DNA of 64,000 nt from Stutzerimonas kirkiae. Its GTDB lineage: Bacteria; Pseudomonadota; Gammaproteobacteria; Pseudomonadales; Pseudomonadaceae. The position numbers and the translations under genes were made by a program. This document shows positions 25,934 to 34,069 of the stretch, one piece after another. A model generated the notes under the pieces. That model worked only from the letters and a program-made list of their open reading frames with translations, ran no database searches and was not told the DNA's origin. Each line of letters opens with the position of its first letter. Positions within the stretch are counted from its first letter, which is position 1. The DNA lies in contig NZ_QJUO01000001.1 in assembly GCF_004327335.1 (NCBI RefSeq), forward strand, positions 124,001 through 188,000, read 5' to 3'.

Positions 25934-26241
25934 CACAGCCGAATACCGTTGACGTGCAAATCATGGACAAGCCGTACTGCATCGCCTGCCCACCCGAGGA
26001 GCGTGACAACCTGGAGAACGCCGCCCGCTACCTGGACCGCAAGATGCGCGAGATCCGCAGCAGCGGCAAAGTCATCGGCGCCGACCGGGTGGCGGTGATG
26101 GCCGCGCTCAACATCACCCACGAACTGCTGCACAAGCACCAGCGCGAGACAAGCAACGCCCGGGAACAGGTGCAGGACCTGCTCGAGCGTGTCGACAGCG
26201 CGCTGGCCGATGATTCGAATCCCACCGGTAACGCACCCTGA
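25930..26241 (+). CDS. zapA: Cell division protein ZapA
   Basis: Binds FtsZ and cross-links protofilaments at the division site. The 103-residue protein starts at 25930 ([24 protein letters not shown]). The globular N-terminal head with VDVQIMDKPY, LENAARYLDRKMREIR and VIGADRVAVMAALNITHELL is followed by a C-terminal helix (HQRETSNAREQVQDLLERVDSAL) typical of ZapA dimers. It overlaps the ZapB-like gene by 4 bp; the 6S RNA starts about 27 bp after its stop. Confidence 0.93.
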   Translation: MTQPNTVDVQIMDKPYCIACPPEERDNLENAARYLDRKMREIRSSGKVIGADRVAVMAALNITHELLHKHQRETSNAREQVQDLLERVDSALADDSNPTGNAP

Positions 26242-26250
26242 TGGATGTAT

Positions 26251-26262
26251 TGCGTTATACTG
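26251..26262 (+). promoter_or_regulatory. Likely sigma-70 -10 element of ssrS
   Basis: TATACT at 26256-26261 lies 6-7 bp before the inferred 6S RNA 5' end, the spacing expected for a -10 element. No strong -35 was identified, and the upstream region overlaps the end of zapA. Confidence 0.5.
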
Positions 26263-26267
26263 CGGGC

Positions 26268-26447
26268 AGCTCCCTGGCATGTACGCCAGCTTGCGATGAC
26301 CCTCTCCCGATAAGCAACACAATGGAGGCTATGTGCAAGACCGGTGTGCATGTCCGCTCGACGGAAAGCCTTAAGGTCTGCTGTAGTCGCCACCTTGAAC
26401 TCTCGGGTTCAAGGGCCTACGCGGGCAGCGGCATGCTGGGGAGTCTT
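26268..26447 (+). ncRNA. ssrS: 6S RNA
   Basis: 6S RNA mimics an open promoter and sequesters sigma-70 RNA polymerase in stationary phase. Evidence is location between zapA and ygfA, the standard gammaproteobacterial site, plus conserved segments: GCCTTAA near 26374, CCACCTTGAAC and GGGTTCAAGGG flanking a small loop at about 26391-26414, and closing-stem halves GCTCCCTGGCATG near the 5' end and GGCATGCTGGGGAGTC near the 3' end. A T-run follows at 26446-26450. Ends are estimated from the pairing and the -10 box, giving about 180 nt, the usual size. Confidence 0.9.
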
Positions 26448-26452
26448 TTTCC

Positions 26453-27058
26453 TTGATCGAGGCGGGCGATCTTTCCCGCAAGGCCCTGCGCCAGAAGCTG
26501 CGCAAGGCACGTCGCGCACTCGGCCGCAGCGAGCAGCGGCGTGCATCCGTCAGGCTCTACAAACAGCTTGCACAACACCCGACCTTTCGTCGCGCCCGCC
26601 ATATCGCCCTCTACCTGCCCAACGACGGGGAAATCGACCCGACCCTCCTGCTTCTGGCCGCACAACGGCGCGGTAAATCCATCTACCTTCCCGTACTGCG
26701 GCGCTGGCCCTCCACCCGCATGGACTTCCAGCGCTTGCGCCGGAACGAAGGGCTGGTACTGAACCGCTTCCGCATCGCGCAGCCACGCTGCAAGCCGGCC
26801 AGCCGGCGCCCGATCTGGACACTGGACCTGCTACTGCTACCGCTGGTCGGTTTCGATGAACAAGGTGGTCGCCTGGGCATGGGCGGCGGCTTCTACGATC
26901 GCAGCCTGGCCTACCGTCGCGACCGCACGCAAGCTGGCAGGCCACGGCTGCTCGGCCTGGCGCACGAATGCCAGAAAGTGGACAGCCTGCCACTGGAGGC
27001 ATGGGACATCCCCCTGCATGCCGCAGTGACCGATCGGCGCTGGTACGCCGTTATCTGA
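26453..27058 (+). CDS. ygfA: 5-formyltetrahydrofolate cyclo-ligase
   Basis: ATP-dependent enzyme (MTHFS) that converts 5-formyl-THF to 5,10-methenyl-THF. The 201-residue protein shows the family motifs RARHIALYLPNDGEIDP, KSIYLPVL, LLLLPLVGFDEQGGRLGMGGGFYDR (the nucleotide/folate loop) and LGLAHECQ. No ATG exists near the N-terminus; TTG at 26453 is the best start. Its only purine-rich ribosome-binding site, GGGGAG (26438-26443), lies inside the 3' strand of 6S RNA. In enterobacteria ssrS and ygfA are cotranscribed, and the spacing here implies the same. Confidence 0.9.
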   Translation: MIEAGDLSRKALRQKLRKARRALGRSEQRRASVRLYKQLAQHPTFRRARHIALYLPNDGEIDPTLLLLAAQRRGKSIYLPVLRRWPSTRMDFQRLRRNEGLVLNRFRIAQPRCKPASRRPIWTLDLLLLPLVGFDEQGGRLGMGGGFYDRSLAYRRDRTQAGRPRLLGLAHECQKVDSLPLEAWDIPLHAAVTDRRWYAVI

Positions 27059-27197
27059 TCGAAACCTGCGGGGATGGAGTGGTGCTTCCCGCTTCGGCGC
27101 CCCTGCGCTCCCAGAGGCCCTGGGAATAGCTGGTGGTCACCAGCCCCAGGCCAAGAATCAGCAATAGCACCCAAATGATATCCGGCTTGCGTTTCAC
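27051..27197 (-). CDS. Small single-span membrane protein, 48 residues
   Basis: GTG start at 27197 with AGGAG about 10 bp upstream. The product begins with basic residues (MKRKPD), then one hydrophobic helix (IIWVLLLILGLGLVTTSY) and a short polar tail (SQGLWERRGAEAG...VSIR). The stop at 27051 makes its 3' end overlap the 3' end of the convergent ygfA gene by 8 bp. This layout, N-in/C-out by charge, is that of a small inner-membrane peptide. No function can be assigned. The ribosome-binding site and codon use favour a real gene. Confidence 0.6.
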   Translation of the reverse strand: MKRKPDIIWVLLLILGLGLVTTSYSQGLWERRGAEAGSTTPSPQVSIR

Positions 27198-27432
27198 AAA
27201 TTTCCATCTCCTGTCGCCAGCACCGCCATGAGGCTCCCGCCATCATGGGCGATCAGGCCCGATCATTGGCATACTGTGCATGCCTGCGCGGAAAATGGCC
27301 CGGCCCCCGCGGGAGGATGCCCCGGCAGGGCCGTGATAGCCTTTTGGAATCACCGCTGATTCTCTTCCATATGCGCAAACAGTTCAATTCCCGACACCAC
27401 CTGATTGGCACTCGACCGAGCGAAGGCAAGAG
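27198..27432. other. Divergent intergenic region, small membrane gene / EVE gene
   Basis: 235 bp without a gene. It must carry the promoters of the 48-residue membrane protein (leftward) and the EVE-domain gene (rightward). GC-rich dyad-like sequence is seen around 27298-27335; nothing else is recognised. Confidence 0.3.
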
Positions 27433-27900
27433 ATGCACTACTGGCTGATGAAGTCCGAACCCGACGAACTCTCCATCGAGACGCTGAGCGAACGCGGGCG
27501 GGCCCGCTGGGACGGTGTGCGCAACTACCAGGCACGCAACTACCTGCGCAGCATGGAGCAGGGTGACCTTTTCCTCTTCTACCACTCCAGCTGTGCGCTG
27601 CCTGGCGTCGCCGGAATCGCCCGCATCGCCACAAGCGCCTACCCCGACCCCGCGGCCATCGACCCGCACAGCCCCTATCACGATAGCAAGGCAACAGCCC
27701 TGGCCAATCCCTGGAGCGCGGTCGATGTCGAGTTCGTGGAACGATTCCCGCAGGTCGTACCGCTGGCACGCCTGAAGGAAGAAAGCGCCCTGGGCGAAAT
27801 GCCGCTACTCAAGAAAGGCAACCGCCTCTCGGTGATGCCGGTCAGCGCCGGGCAGTGGCAACGGATTATCGAGCTGGCTACTGGACGATCAGGTTGTTGA
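27433..27900 (+). CDS. EVE-domain (PUA-like) protein
   Basis: A 155-residue single-domain protein of the EVE family, a PUA/YTH-like fold that binds modified bases in nucleic acid. Family features: MHYWLMKSEPDELSIETL at the start, GRARWDGVRNYQARNYLR, GDLFLFYHSSC, GVAGIARI and YPDPAAIDP, with KGNRLSVMPVSAGQW near the end. Many bacteria encode one stand-alone copy as a housekeeping gene of unclear function. The start ATG at 27433 follows AAGAG. Its 3' end overlaps the convergent FliL-like gene by 23 bp. Confidence 0.88.
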   Translation: MHYWLMKSEPDELSIETLSERGRARWDGVRNYQARNYLRSMEQGDLFLFYHSSCALPGVAGIARIATSAYPDPAAIDPHSPYHDSKATALANPWSAVDVEFVERFPQVVPLARLKEESALGEMPLLKKGNRLSVMPVSAGQWQRIIELATGRSGC

Positions 27901-28273
27901 ACAGCAGGTCACTGACCAGCGGCCGCCCTTCCTCCTGCGCCAGCACCGACTGAACCTGGCGCAGCGCCTCGAGACGCAGGGTCTCCTTGGCTTCCACGCT
28001 CTGCATGCTTTCCTCGGTCTGCTGCGAGAACAGCATGACCAGTTGGTTGCGGATCAACGGCTCATGGTGCTTGACCCGCGCCTCCGCGGCCGCGTCGGTC
28101 ACCCTCAACGACACATCGGCCTTGTAGAAACGCAGCCGCTCACCCGAGCCATAATTGCCCACGAAGGCGGGAAACAGGCTGTAGTAGATGGTCTTCGACA
28201 CCTCGGAGGCCGGCTCGGCCGCCATTGCCGGTACGGAGAAGAAAGCGATCAGCAACAGGAGCAACGGTTTCAA
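27878..28273 (-). CDS. FliL-like secreted/membrane-anchored protein
   Basis: A 131-residue protein starting from TTG at 28273, preceded by GAGGAA seven bases upstream. The N-terminus (MKPLLLLLIAFFSVPAMAA) is a signal peptide or anchor. The remainder has FliL-family features: IYYSLFPAFVGNYGSGERLRFYKADVSLRV, VKHHEPLIRNQLVMLFSQQ and the terminal LVSDLLFNNLIVQ. FliL stabilises stators at the flagellar motor, but this paralogue is far from any flagellar genes and lies between secB and an EVE gene, so a motility role is uncertain. The frame reaches further upstream but has no family similarity there. Confidence 0.78.
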   Translation of the reverse strand: MKPLLLLLIAFFSVPAMAAEPASEVSKTIYYSLFPAFVGNYGSGERLRFYKADVSLRVTDAAAEARVKHHEPLIRNQLVMLFSQQTEESMQSVEAKETLRLEALRQVQSVLAQEEGRPLVSDLLFNNLIVQ

Positions 28274-28352
28274 GACGATATTCCTCAAGGGTCGTTGAGC
28301 AGTGCATGGGGCGCGCTGGAAAAACTCCCGCGACACCCCATGCCGGCGAAAC

Positions 28353-28844
28353 TCAATGCTGCGACTGGCTGGCCGCTTCTCCGGCCTGTTGCAGGCGCGC
28401 CAGCTCCTGGGCATAGAGCGCATCGAAGTTGACCGGCGACAGCATCAGAGCAGGGAAGGAGCCGCGAGTGACCAGGCTGTCCAGCGCCTCGCGCGCATAA
28501 GGGAACAGGATGTTCGGGCAGAAGGCGCCCAGGGTATGGCTCATGGCCTGCGCATCCAGCCCCTTGATCAGGAAGATGCCGGCCTGCTGCACTTCGGCGA
28601 TGAAAGCCACTTCTTCACCGGTCTTGACCGTCACGGAGAGCGTCAGCACCACTTCATAGAAGTCGCCATCCAGCGTTTTCTGCTTGGTATTGAGATCCAG
28701 GGCCACGTTCGGCTGCCATTCCTGGCGGAAGATCTCCGGGCTTTTCGGTGCCTCGAAGGACAGGTCGCGAACATAGATACGTTGCAGGGAGAATTGCGCG
28801 CCCGCTTCGCCCTGGGCGGCGGCGCCGTTGGTTTGTTCAGTCAT
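28353..28844 (-). CDS. secB: Protein-export chaperone SecB
   Basis: Tetrameric cytoplasmic chaperone that keeps preproteins unfolded and delivers them to SecA. The 163-residue protein has the family core: [93 protein letters not shown]. The acidic/Gln-rich C-terminus is short. Start at 28844 ([13 protein letters not shown]) with GGAAGGTTCC-like purines upstream. It follows grxC and a rhodanese gene on the same strand, the common secB neighbourhood in gammaproteobacteria. Confidence 0.96.
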   Translation of the reverse strand: MTEQTNGAAAQGEAGAQFSLQRIYVRDLSFEAPKSPEIFRQEWQPNVALDLNTKQKTLDGDFYEVVLTLSVTVKTGEEVAFIAEVQQAGIFLIKGLDAQAMSHTLGAFCPNILFPYAREALDSLVTRGSFPALMLSPVNFDALYAQELARLQQAGEAASQSQH

Positions 28845-28931
28845 CTTGGAACCTTCCTGTGCATAACAGTGTTGGAATATGCCGGTCAATGAGCGCGGCG
28901 CCAGATGCCACGCCCAGCGCCGACAGGCAGA

Positions 28932-29186
28932 TCAGGCCCCGAGCAGTTCGTCCAGCCGGCCCGCCCGCTCGAGGGCATGAAGTTCATCGCAACCGCCGAT
29001 ATGGCGATCACCGATCCAGATTTGCGGCACCGATGTCCGGCCCGCCTTGCTGACCATCTCGGCGCGCAGGGCGGGTTGCCCGTCCACGAGGATTTCCTCG
29101 TAGGCAACGCCCTTGTGATCGAGCAACGCCTTGGCGCGGATACAGAACGGGCACCATGCCGAACTGTAGATGACGACTCCGGCCAT
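28932..29186 (-). CDS. grxC: Glutaredoxin 3
   Basis: Glutathione-dependent thiol-disulfide oxidoreductase of the cytoplasm. The 84-residue protein has the dithiol active site CPFC in SSAWCPFCIRAK, the cis-Pro motif TSVPQIWIGDRHIGGCDEL and standard length. The start codon lies 2 bp from the stop of the rhodanese gene, so the two are coupled; secB follows after 87 bp. Confidence 0.96.
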   Translation of the reverse strand: MAGVVIYSSAWCPFCIRAKALLDHKGVAYEEILVDGQPALRAEMVSKAGRTSVPQIWIGDRHIGGCDELHALERAGRLDELLGA

Positions 29187-29188
29187 GC

Positions 29189-29602
29189 TTACTTGACCAC
29201 CGGCAGATTATCGCTGCGCCAACTGGAAATGCCGCCGGCCAGCCTGCCGGTATCGAAACCGGCCTTCTTCAGTTCACGGCAGACAGTGCCCGAATGCTGG
29301 CCCATGGCATCGACCACGATGATGGTCCTGGTTTTGTGCTTGTCCAGTTCAGCGATACGGCTGGTCAGCTTGTCATAGGGAATGTTCAACGCATCGACGA
29401 TATGCCCTGCATCGAACTCCTTCTTGCCGCGCACGTCCAACACCACGCCCTGGCCGCCATTGACCAGCGCGGTCAGCTCGCGGCTGCTCAGGCTCTTGCC
29501 ACCCTTGCGGGTTTCGTTGAGCAGCAACAGGGCCAGCAGCACGACGAACAGCGAACTGAGCACATAGTGGTTGGATACGAATTCAATCAGGTTTGCGAAC
29601 AT
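29189..29602 (-). CDS. Membrane-anchored rhodanese-like protein lacking the catalytic cysteine
   Basis: A 137-residue YibN-type protein. One N-terminal membrane helix (LSSLFVVLLALLLLNE, about residues 14-30) anchors a cytoplasmic rhodanese domain: LSSRELTALVNGGQGVVLDVRGKKEFDAGHIVDALNIPYDKL is standard. The loop that normally carries the sulfur-accepting Cys (VVCxxG) reads VVDAMGQHSG instead, with Asp-Ala where Cys is expected. A Cys lies further on (TVCRELKK). Sulfurtransferase activity is therefore doubtful. It heads the leftward rhodanese-grxC-secB unit, divergent from gpmI. Confidence 0.85.
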   Translation of the reverse strand: MFANLIEFVSNHYVLSSLFVVLLALLLLNETRKGGKSLSSRELTALVNGGQGVVLDVRGKKEFDAGHIVDALNIPYDKLTSRIAELDKHKTRTIIVVDAMGQHSGTVCRELKKAGFDTGRLAGGISSWRSDNLPVVK

Positions 29603-29742
29603 CGATGGCTACTCGGGGAATAAAATGCGGGCCAGTATACACAGCCCCCACAGCAGGCTGAACCCTGACGGACAGTGACGTTGACGCGGACAGCCAGTAG
29701 ACTGGCCGCCTTTTTCCGGACCCCTTCGCAAGGAGCCAGACC

Positions 29743-31278
29743 ATGCCCGCTGCGCCCAAACCCCTGGTACTGATCATTCTCGATGGCTTCGGGCACAGCG
29801 ATAGCCCCGATTACAATGCGATTCATTCCGCCAGGACGCCCGTCTATGACCGCCTGCTGGCGACCCAACCGCACGGGCTGATTTCCGGCAGCGGCATGGA
29901 CGTGGGCCTGCCGGACGGCCAGATGGGTAACTCAGAGGTCGGGCACATGAACCTGGGGGCCGGGCGCGTGGTGTACCAGGATTTCACCCGCGTGACCAAA
30001 TCCATCCGCGATGGCGACTTCTTCGACAACGCCGCCATCACCAGCGCCGTGGACAAGGCGGTCGCCGCCGGCAAGGCCGTGCATATCCTCGGGCTGCTCT
30101 CCGACGGCGGTGTGCACAGCCACCAGGATCACCTGGCGGCGATGGCCGAACTGGCCGCCCGCCGTGGTGCCGAGAAAATCTACCTGCATGCCTTCCTCGA
30201 TGGCCGCGACACGCCACCGCGCAGCGCGCAGGGCTCCATCGAACTGCTCGACGCCACCTTCGCCCGCCTGGGCCGTGGCCGCATCGCCAGCCTGATCGGG
30301 CGTTACTTCGCCATGGATCGCGACAATCGCTGGGACCGGGTGCAACAGGCCTACGAACTGATCGTCGACAGCAATGCACAATTCAGCGCCGCCACCGCCC
30401 AGGAAGGCCTGCAGGCCGCCTACGCGCGCGACGAGAGCGACGAATTCGTCAAGGCGACGCGGATCGGCGAAGCGGTACGCGTCGAGGACGGCGACGCCGT
30501 GGTGTTCATGAACTTCCGCGCCGACCGCGCCCGCGAGTTGAGCCGCGCCTTCGTCGAAGACGGCTTCAGTGGCTTCGAGCGCAAGCGCGTGCCGCGCCTG
30601 GCCGGCTACGTCATGCTCACCCAGTACGCAGCCAGCATCGATGCCCCCAGCGCCTTCAAGCCGGAGCCGCTGACCAATGTGCTCGGTGAATACCTGGCCA
30701 ATAATGGCAAGACCCAATTACGTATCGCCGAGACCGAGAAATACGCACACGTCACCTTCTTCTTCTCCGGTGGCCGCGAAGAGCCGTTCGCTGGCGAAGA
30801 GCGCATCCTCATACCCTCGCCGAACGTCGCCACCTATGACCTGCAACCGCAGATGAGCGCCCCGGAAGTCACCGACCGCATCGTCGATGCCATCGAGAAC
30901 CAGCGCTACGACGTGATCATCGTCAACTACGCCAACGGCGACATGGTCGGCCATACCGGTGTGTTCGAGGCCGCGGTGGCGGCGGTCGAGTACCTGGACC
31001 ACTGCGTAGGGCGCATCGTCGAGGCGCTGGGCAAGGTGGGCGGCGAAGCCCTGCTGACCGCCGACCACGGCAACGTCGAGCAGATGGAGGACGAGAGCAC
31101 CGGCCAGGCACACACCGCGCACACCTGTGAGCCGGTGCCCTTCATCTATATCGGCCAACGCGACCTGCGTATCCGTAATGGCGGCGTACTGGCCGATGTG
31201 GCACCGACCCTGCTGACCCTGCTGGGCATGCCGATTCCCCGGGAGATGACGGGGACTTCGATCGTGGAGTTGCAATAA
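29743..31278 (+). CDS. gpmI: 2,3-bisphosphoglycerate-independent phosphoglycerate mutase
   Basis: Interconverts 3- and 2-phosphoglycerate in glycolysis and gluconeogenesis using two Mn ions. The 511-residue protein has the alkaline-phosphatase-fold start [12 protein letters not shown] and the phosphoserine motif [17 protein letters not shown], with the catalytic Ser near residue 63. It also has the transferase-domain [14 protein letters not shown] and FLDGRDTPP, the metal motifs GDMVGHTG and [12 protein letters not shown], and the terminal [16 protein letters not shown] lies upstream of the ATG. It is divergent from the rhodanese gene and followed by envC and ctpA on the same strand, as in P. 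aeruginosa. Confidence 0.97.
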   Translation: MPAAPKPLVLIILDGFGHSDSPDYNAIHSARTPVYDRLLATQPHGLISGSGMDVGLPDGQMGNSEVGHMNLGAGRVVYQDFTRVTKSIRDGDFFDNAAITSAVDKAVAAGKAVHILGLLSDGGVHSHQDHLAAMAELAARRGAEKIYLHAFLDGRDTPPRSAQGSIELLDATFARLGRGRIASLIGRYFAMDRDNRWDRVQQAYELIVDSNAQFSAATAQEGLQAAYARDESDEFVKATRIGEAVRVEDGDAVVFMNFRADRARELSRAFVEDGFSGFERKRVPRLAGYVMLTQYAASIDAPSAFKPEPLTNVLGEYLANNGKTQLRIAETEKYAHVTFFFSGGREEPFAGEERILIPSPNVATYDLQPQMSAPEVTDRIVDAIENQRYDVIIVNYANGDMVGHTGVFEAAVAAVEYLDHCVGRIVEALGKVGGEALLTADHGNVEQMEDESTGQAHTAHTCEPVPFIYIGQRDLRIRNGGVLADVAPTLLTLLGMPIPREMTGTSIVELQ

Positions 31279-31370
31279 GCTGCAAGCGTAGTCAGTGTGG
31301 GCGATGGGATGGGGCCAAAACCCTGTCAAGCTTCTCTTGCCGCTTGTAGCTTGCAGCTTGCCGCCGCTTT
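31279..31370. repeat. AAGCTGCAAGC-family inverted repeat
   Basis: AAGCTGCAAGC just after the gpmI stop pairs with GCTTGCAGCTT at about 31345-31358, with CTTGCCGCTTGTAGCTTGC-type repeats next to it. The same words occur near 38111, 58655 and 62975, so this is one member of a dispersed intergenic family. Confidence 0.65.
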
Positions 31371-31421
31371 TTTAGGCATACTACCCCCCGTCTCCCCGTC
31401 CCTGTCGGTAACGCTTGCCCC

Positions 31422-32666
31422 ATGATCCGCACAGCCATCCTGCTCACGCTTTTCTGCATGTTCGGCACCGCCGTGGCCGACGAGCACGCCGCAACCCGGC
31501 AACAGATCGAGGCGGCGCGCAAGGATGTCGCGGAACTGCAGAAACTGCTGAAGCAGATCGAGCAGGAAAAGTCGGCGGCCCAGAAGCAGTTGAAAGCCAC
31601 CGAAAGCGAGATGGGGCAACTGGAAAAACAGGTCGACGACTTGCAGCAGGAGATCGACCGCAGCGAAGCCGAACTGCAGCGCCTGGACGAGGAAAAGACC
31701 ACCCTCGAAGGCGCCCGACTCGAACAGCAGCGGCTGATCGCCATCCAGGCGCGCGCCGCCTACCAGAGCGGTCGCCAGGAATACCTGAAGCTGCTGCTGA
31801 ACCAGCAGAATCCGGAAAAATTCAGTCGCACCCTCACCTACTACGATTACCTGAACAAGGCCCGCTTCGAGCAACTCGACACCTTCAACGAAACCCTGCG
31901 CCAGTTGAGCAATGTCGAATCGAGCATAGAGTCCCAACGCAGCCATCTGGCCGAACAGCAGGATGGCCTGATACAGCGCCGCAGCCAATTGGCCGAGGTG
32001 CGCAAGGAGCGCCAGCAGGCCCTCGCCAGCCTGAATCGCGACCAGCGCAACCGCGAGCAACGGTTGCAGAATCGCCAGCAGGAACAGGCGCAGTTGCAGC
32101 GTGTACTCAAGACCATCGAGGAAACCCTCGCCCGCCAGGCCCGTGAAGCCGAAGAAGCCAGGCAGCGCGCCCTCGCCCAGGCACGCGCGCAGGAATCCCG
32201 CGCTCCGGCCAGCGCCGCGACAGGCCCACTGGTTTCCAGCGTCGGCGGCAATTTCGGTGGCCCCTTCGCCCAGGCCAAGGGCAAGCTGCCCTGGCCGGTC
32301 GATGGACGCTTGGTCGCCCGTTACGGCACTCCTCGCGGCGGCGACGCTCGAACCAAATGGGATGGGGTGCTGATCGGCGCCAACGCCGGCACCCAGGTAC
32401 GCGCCGTGCATGGCGGGCGCGTGGTCTTCGCCGACTGGTTGCGCGGGGCGGGGCTACTGGTAATCCTCGATCATGGCAACGGTTACCTGAGCCTCTATGG
32501 CCACAACCAGAGCCTGCTGCGCAATGCCGGCGACGTCGTCAAGGCCGGAGACCCCATCGCTACCGTTGGCAACAGTGGCGGGCAGGATACTGCCGCCCTG
32601 TATTTCGCCATTCGCCAGCAGGGCCGCCCGAGCGACCCGGCACAATGGTGCCGCGCCCAAGGATAG
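31422..32666 (+). CDS. envC: Murein hydrolase activator EnvC
   Basis: Periplasmic activator of the cell-separation amidases. The 414-residue precursor has a signal peptide (MIRTAILLTLFCMFGTAVA), then about 220 residues of coiled coil. A C-terminal LytM/M23 domain follows: LPWPVDGRLVARYGTPRGG, KWDGVLIGANAGTQVRAVHGGRVVFADWLRG, LVILDHGNGYLSLYGHN. The LytM metal ligands are degenerate (WDG where HxG is expected), as expected for a non-catalytic activator. It is upstream of ctpA; both shape peptidoglycan turnover. Start at 31422 by signal peptide fit. Confidence 0.92.
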   Translation: MIRTAILLTLFCMFGTAVADEHAATRQQIEAARKDVAELQKLLKQIEQEKSAAQKQLKATESEMGQLEKQVDDLQQEIDRSEAELQRLDEEKTTLEGARLEQQRLIAIQARAAYQSGRQEYLKLLLNQQNPEKFSRTLTYYDYLNKARFEQLDTFNETLRQLSNVESSIESQRSHLAEQQDGLIQRRSQLAEVRKERQQALASLNRDQRNREQRLQNRQQEQAQLQRVLKTIEETLARQAREAEEARQRALAQARAQESRAPASAATGPLVSSVGGNFGGPFAQAKGKLPWPVDGRLVARYGTPRGGDARTKWDGVLIGANAGTQVRAVHGGRVVFADWLRGAGLLVILDHGNGYLSLYGHNQSLLRNAGDVVKAGDPIATVGNSGGQDTAALYFAIRQQGRPSDPAQWCRAQG

Positions 32667-32692
32667 TGCGCCCCTCACAACTGGAGTTCGAC

Positions 32693-34060
32693 ATGCTGCA
32701 CTCGCGCCGTTTCGTCCAACCGTCCATACGCAACCTGGCCTTGCGCGCCCCGGCCATGCTCGCCCTGGCCCTGGTGCTGGGTGTGCAGGGCAGCGCCTGG
32801 GCCCAGCCGTCCGCGCTCGAACTGACGCAGGACCCGAGCGTAGCGCCCGGCAAAGCCCCTTTGCCGCTGGACGAACTGCGCACTTTCGCCGAAGTGCTGG
32901 ACCGCATCAAAGCGGCCTATGTCGAACCGGTGGATGACAAGACCCTGCTGGAGAATGCCATCAAGGGCATGCTCAGCAACCTCGATCCGCATTCGGCCTA
33001 CCTGGAGCCGGAAGCCTTCGCCGAACTGCAGGAAAGCACCAGCGGCGAATTCGGCGGGCTGGGCATCGAGGTCGGTGTCGAGGACGGCTTCATCAAGGTG
33101 GTCTCTCCGATCGACGACACACCAGCTTCCAAGGCCGGCATCGAGGCGGGCGACCTGATCGTCAAGATCGACGGCCAGCCGACCAAGGGCCTGTCGATGC
33201 TCGAGGCCGTGTCGAAGATGCGCGGCAAGCCGGGTAGCTCCATCACCCTGTCACTGGTGCGCGACGGCGGCACGCCATTCGAGGTCAAGCTCGAGCGCGC
33301 CGTGATCAAGGTGCGCAGCGTCAAGAGCCAGTTGCTGGAAGACGGCTACGGCTACCTGCGCATCACCCAGTTCCAGATCAACACCGGCGACGAAGTCGGC
33401 AAGGCCCTGGCGCGACTGAAGAAGGACAATGGCAACAAGGAACTGGGCGGCCTGGTGCTGGACCTGCGCAACAACCCCGGCGGTGTGCTGCAGGCCGCCG
33501 TGGAGGTCGCCGACCACTTCCTCACCGAGGGACTGATCGTCTATACCAAGGGGCGCATTCCCAACTCCGAACTACGCTTCTCCGCCGATCCGGCCGATGC
33601 CAGCGCAGGCGTACCCCTGGTGGTACTGATCAACGGCGGCAGCGCCTCGGCCTCGGAGATCGTCGCCGGCGCCCTGCAGGACCAGAAGCGTGCGGTACTG
33701 ATGGGTACCGACAGCTTCGGCAAGGGCTCGGTGCAGACCGTACTGCCACTGAACAACGACCGCGCCCTGAAGCTGACCACCGCGCTCTACTACACCCCCA
33801 ACGGGCGCTCGATCCAGGCCCAGGGCATCGAGCCGGATATCGAAGTGGCGCGCGCCAAAGTCACCCGCGAACAGGGTGGCGAAGGTTTCCGCGAGGCCGA
33901 CCTGGCCGGGCACCTGGGCAATGGCAACGGCGGGCCGGACCGCAGCAGCGCCAACCGCAAGGGCGAGGGCGAAGCGACACCGCGCCCGCAGGACGACGAC
34001 TACCAGCTCAGCCAGGCGCTCAACCTGCTCAAAGGGCTGAACCTCACGCGCAGGAAGTAA
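32693..34060 (+). CDS. ctpA: Carboxyl-terminal processing protease CtpA (S41)
   Basis: Periplasmic Ser/Lys protease that in P. aeruginosa works with lipoprotein LbcA to degrade peptidoglycan endopeptidases. The 455-residue precursor has a long signal sequence ending AWA-Q. A PDZ domain (GGLGIEVGVEDGFIKVVSPIDDTPASKAGIEAGDLIVKIDG) and the S41 catalytic core with Ser in GGSASASEIVAGALQD and Lys in FGKGSVQT follow. Start at 32693, preceded by GGAG six bases upstream. It lies 26 bp after envC and 9 bp before the YibQ-type gene, implying one operon. Confidence 0.95.
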   Translation: MLHSRRFVQPSIRNLALRAPAMLALALVLGVQGSAWAQPSALELTQDPSVAPGKAPLPLDELRTFAEVLDRIKAAYVEPVDDKTLLENAIKGMLSNLDPHSAYLEPEAFAELQESTSGEFGGLGIEVGVEDGFIKVVSPIDDTPASKAGIEAGDLIVKIDGQPTKGLSMLEAVSKMRGKPGSSITLSLVRDGGTPFEVKLERAVIKVRSVKSQLLEDGYGYLRITQFQINTGDEVGKALARLKKDNGNKELGGLVLDLRNNPGGVLQAAVEVADHFLTEGLIVYTKGRIPNSELRFSADPADASAGVPLVVLINGGSASASEIVAGALQDQKRAVLMGTDSFGKGSVQTVLPLNNDRALKLTTALYYTPNGRSIQAQGIEPDIEVARAKVTREQGGEGFREADLAGHLGNGNGGPDRSSANRKGEGEATPRPQDDDYQLSQALNLLKGLNLTRRK

Positions 34061-34069
34061 TATCGCCCC

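Noticed and set aside
27433-27900. EVE-domain gene as part of a defence system
   Set aside because: EVE domains occur in some defence genes, but this stand-alone copy lies among housekeeping genes with no nuclease or methyltransferase nearby.
30000-31278. Antisense frames opposite gpmI
   Set aside because: They mirror a fully conserved enzyme and have no independent initiation signals.
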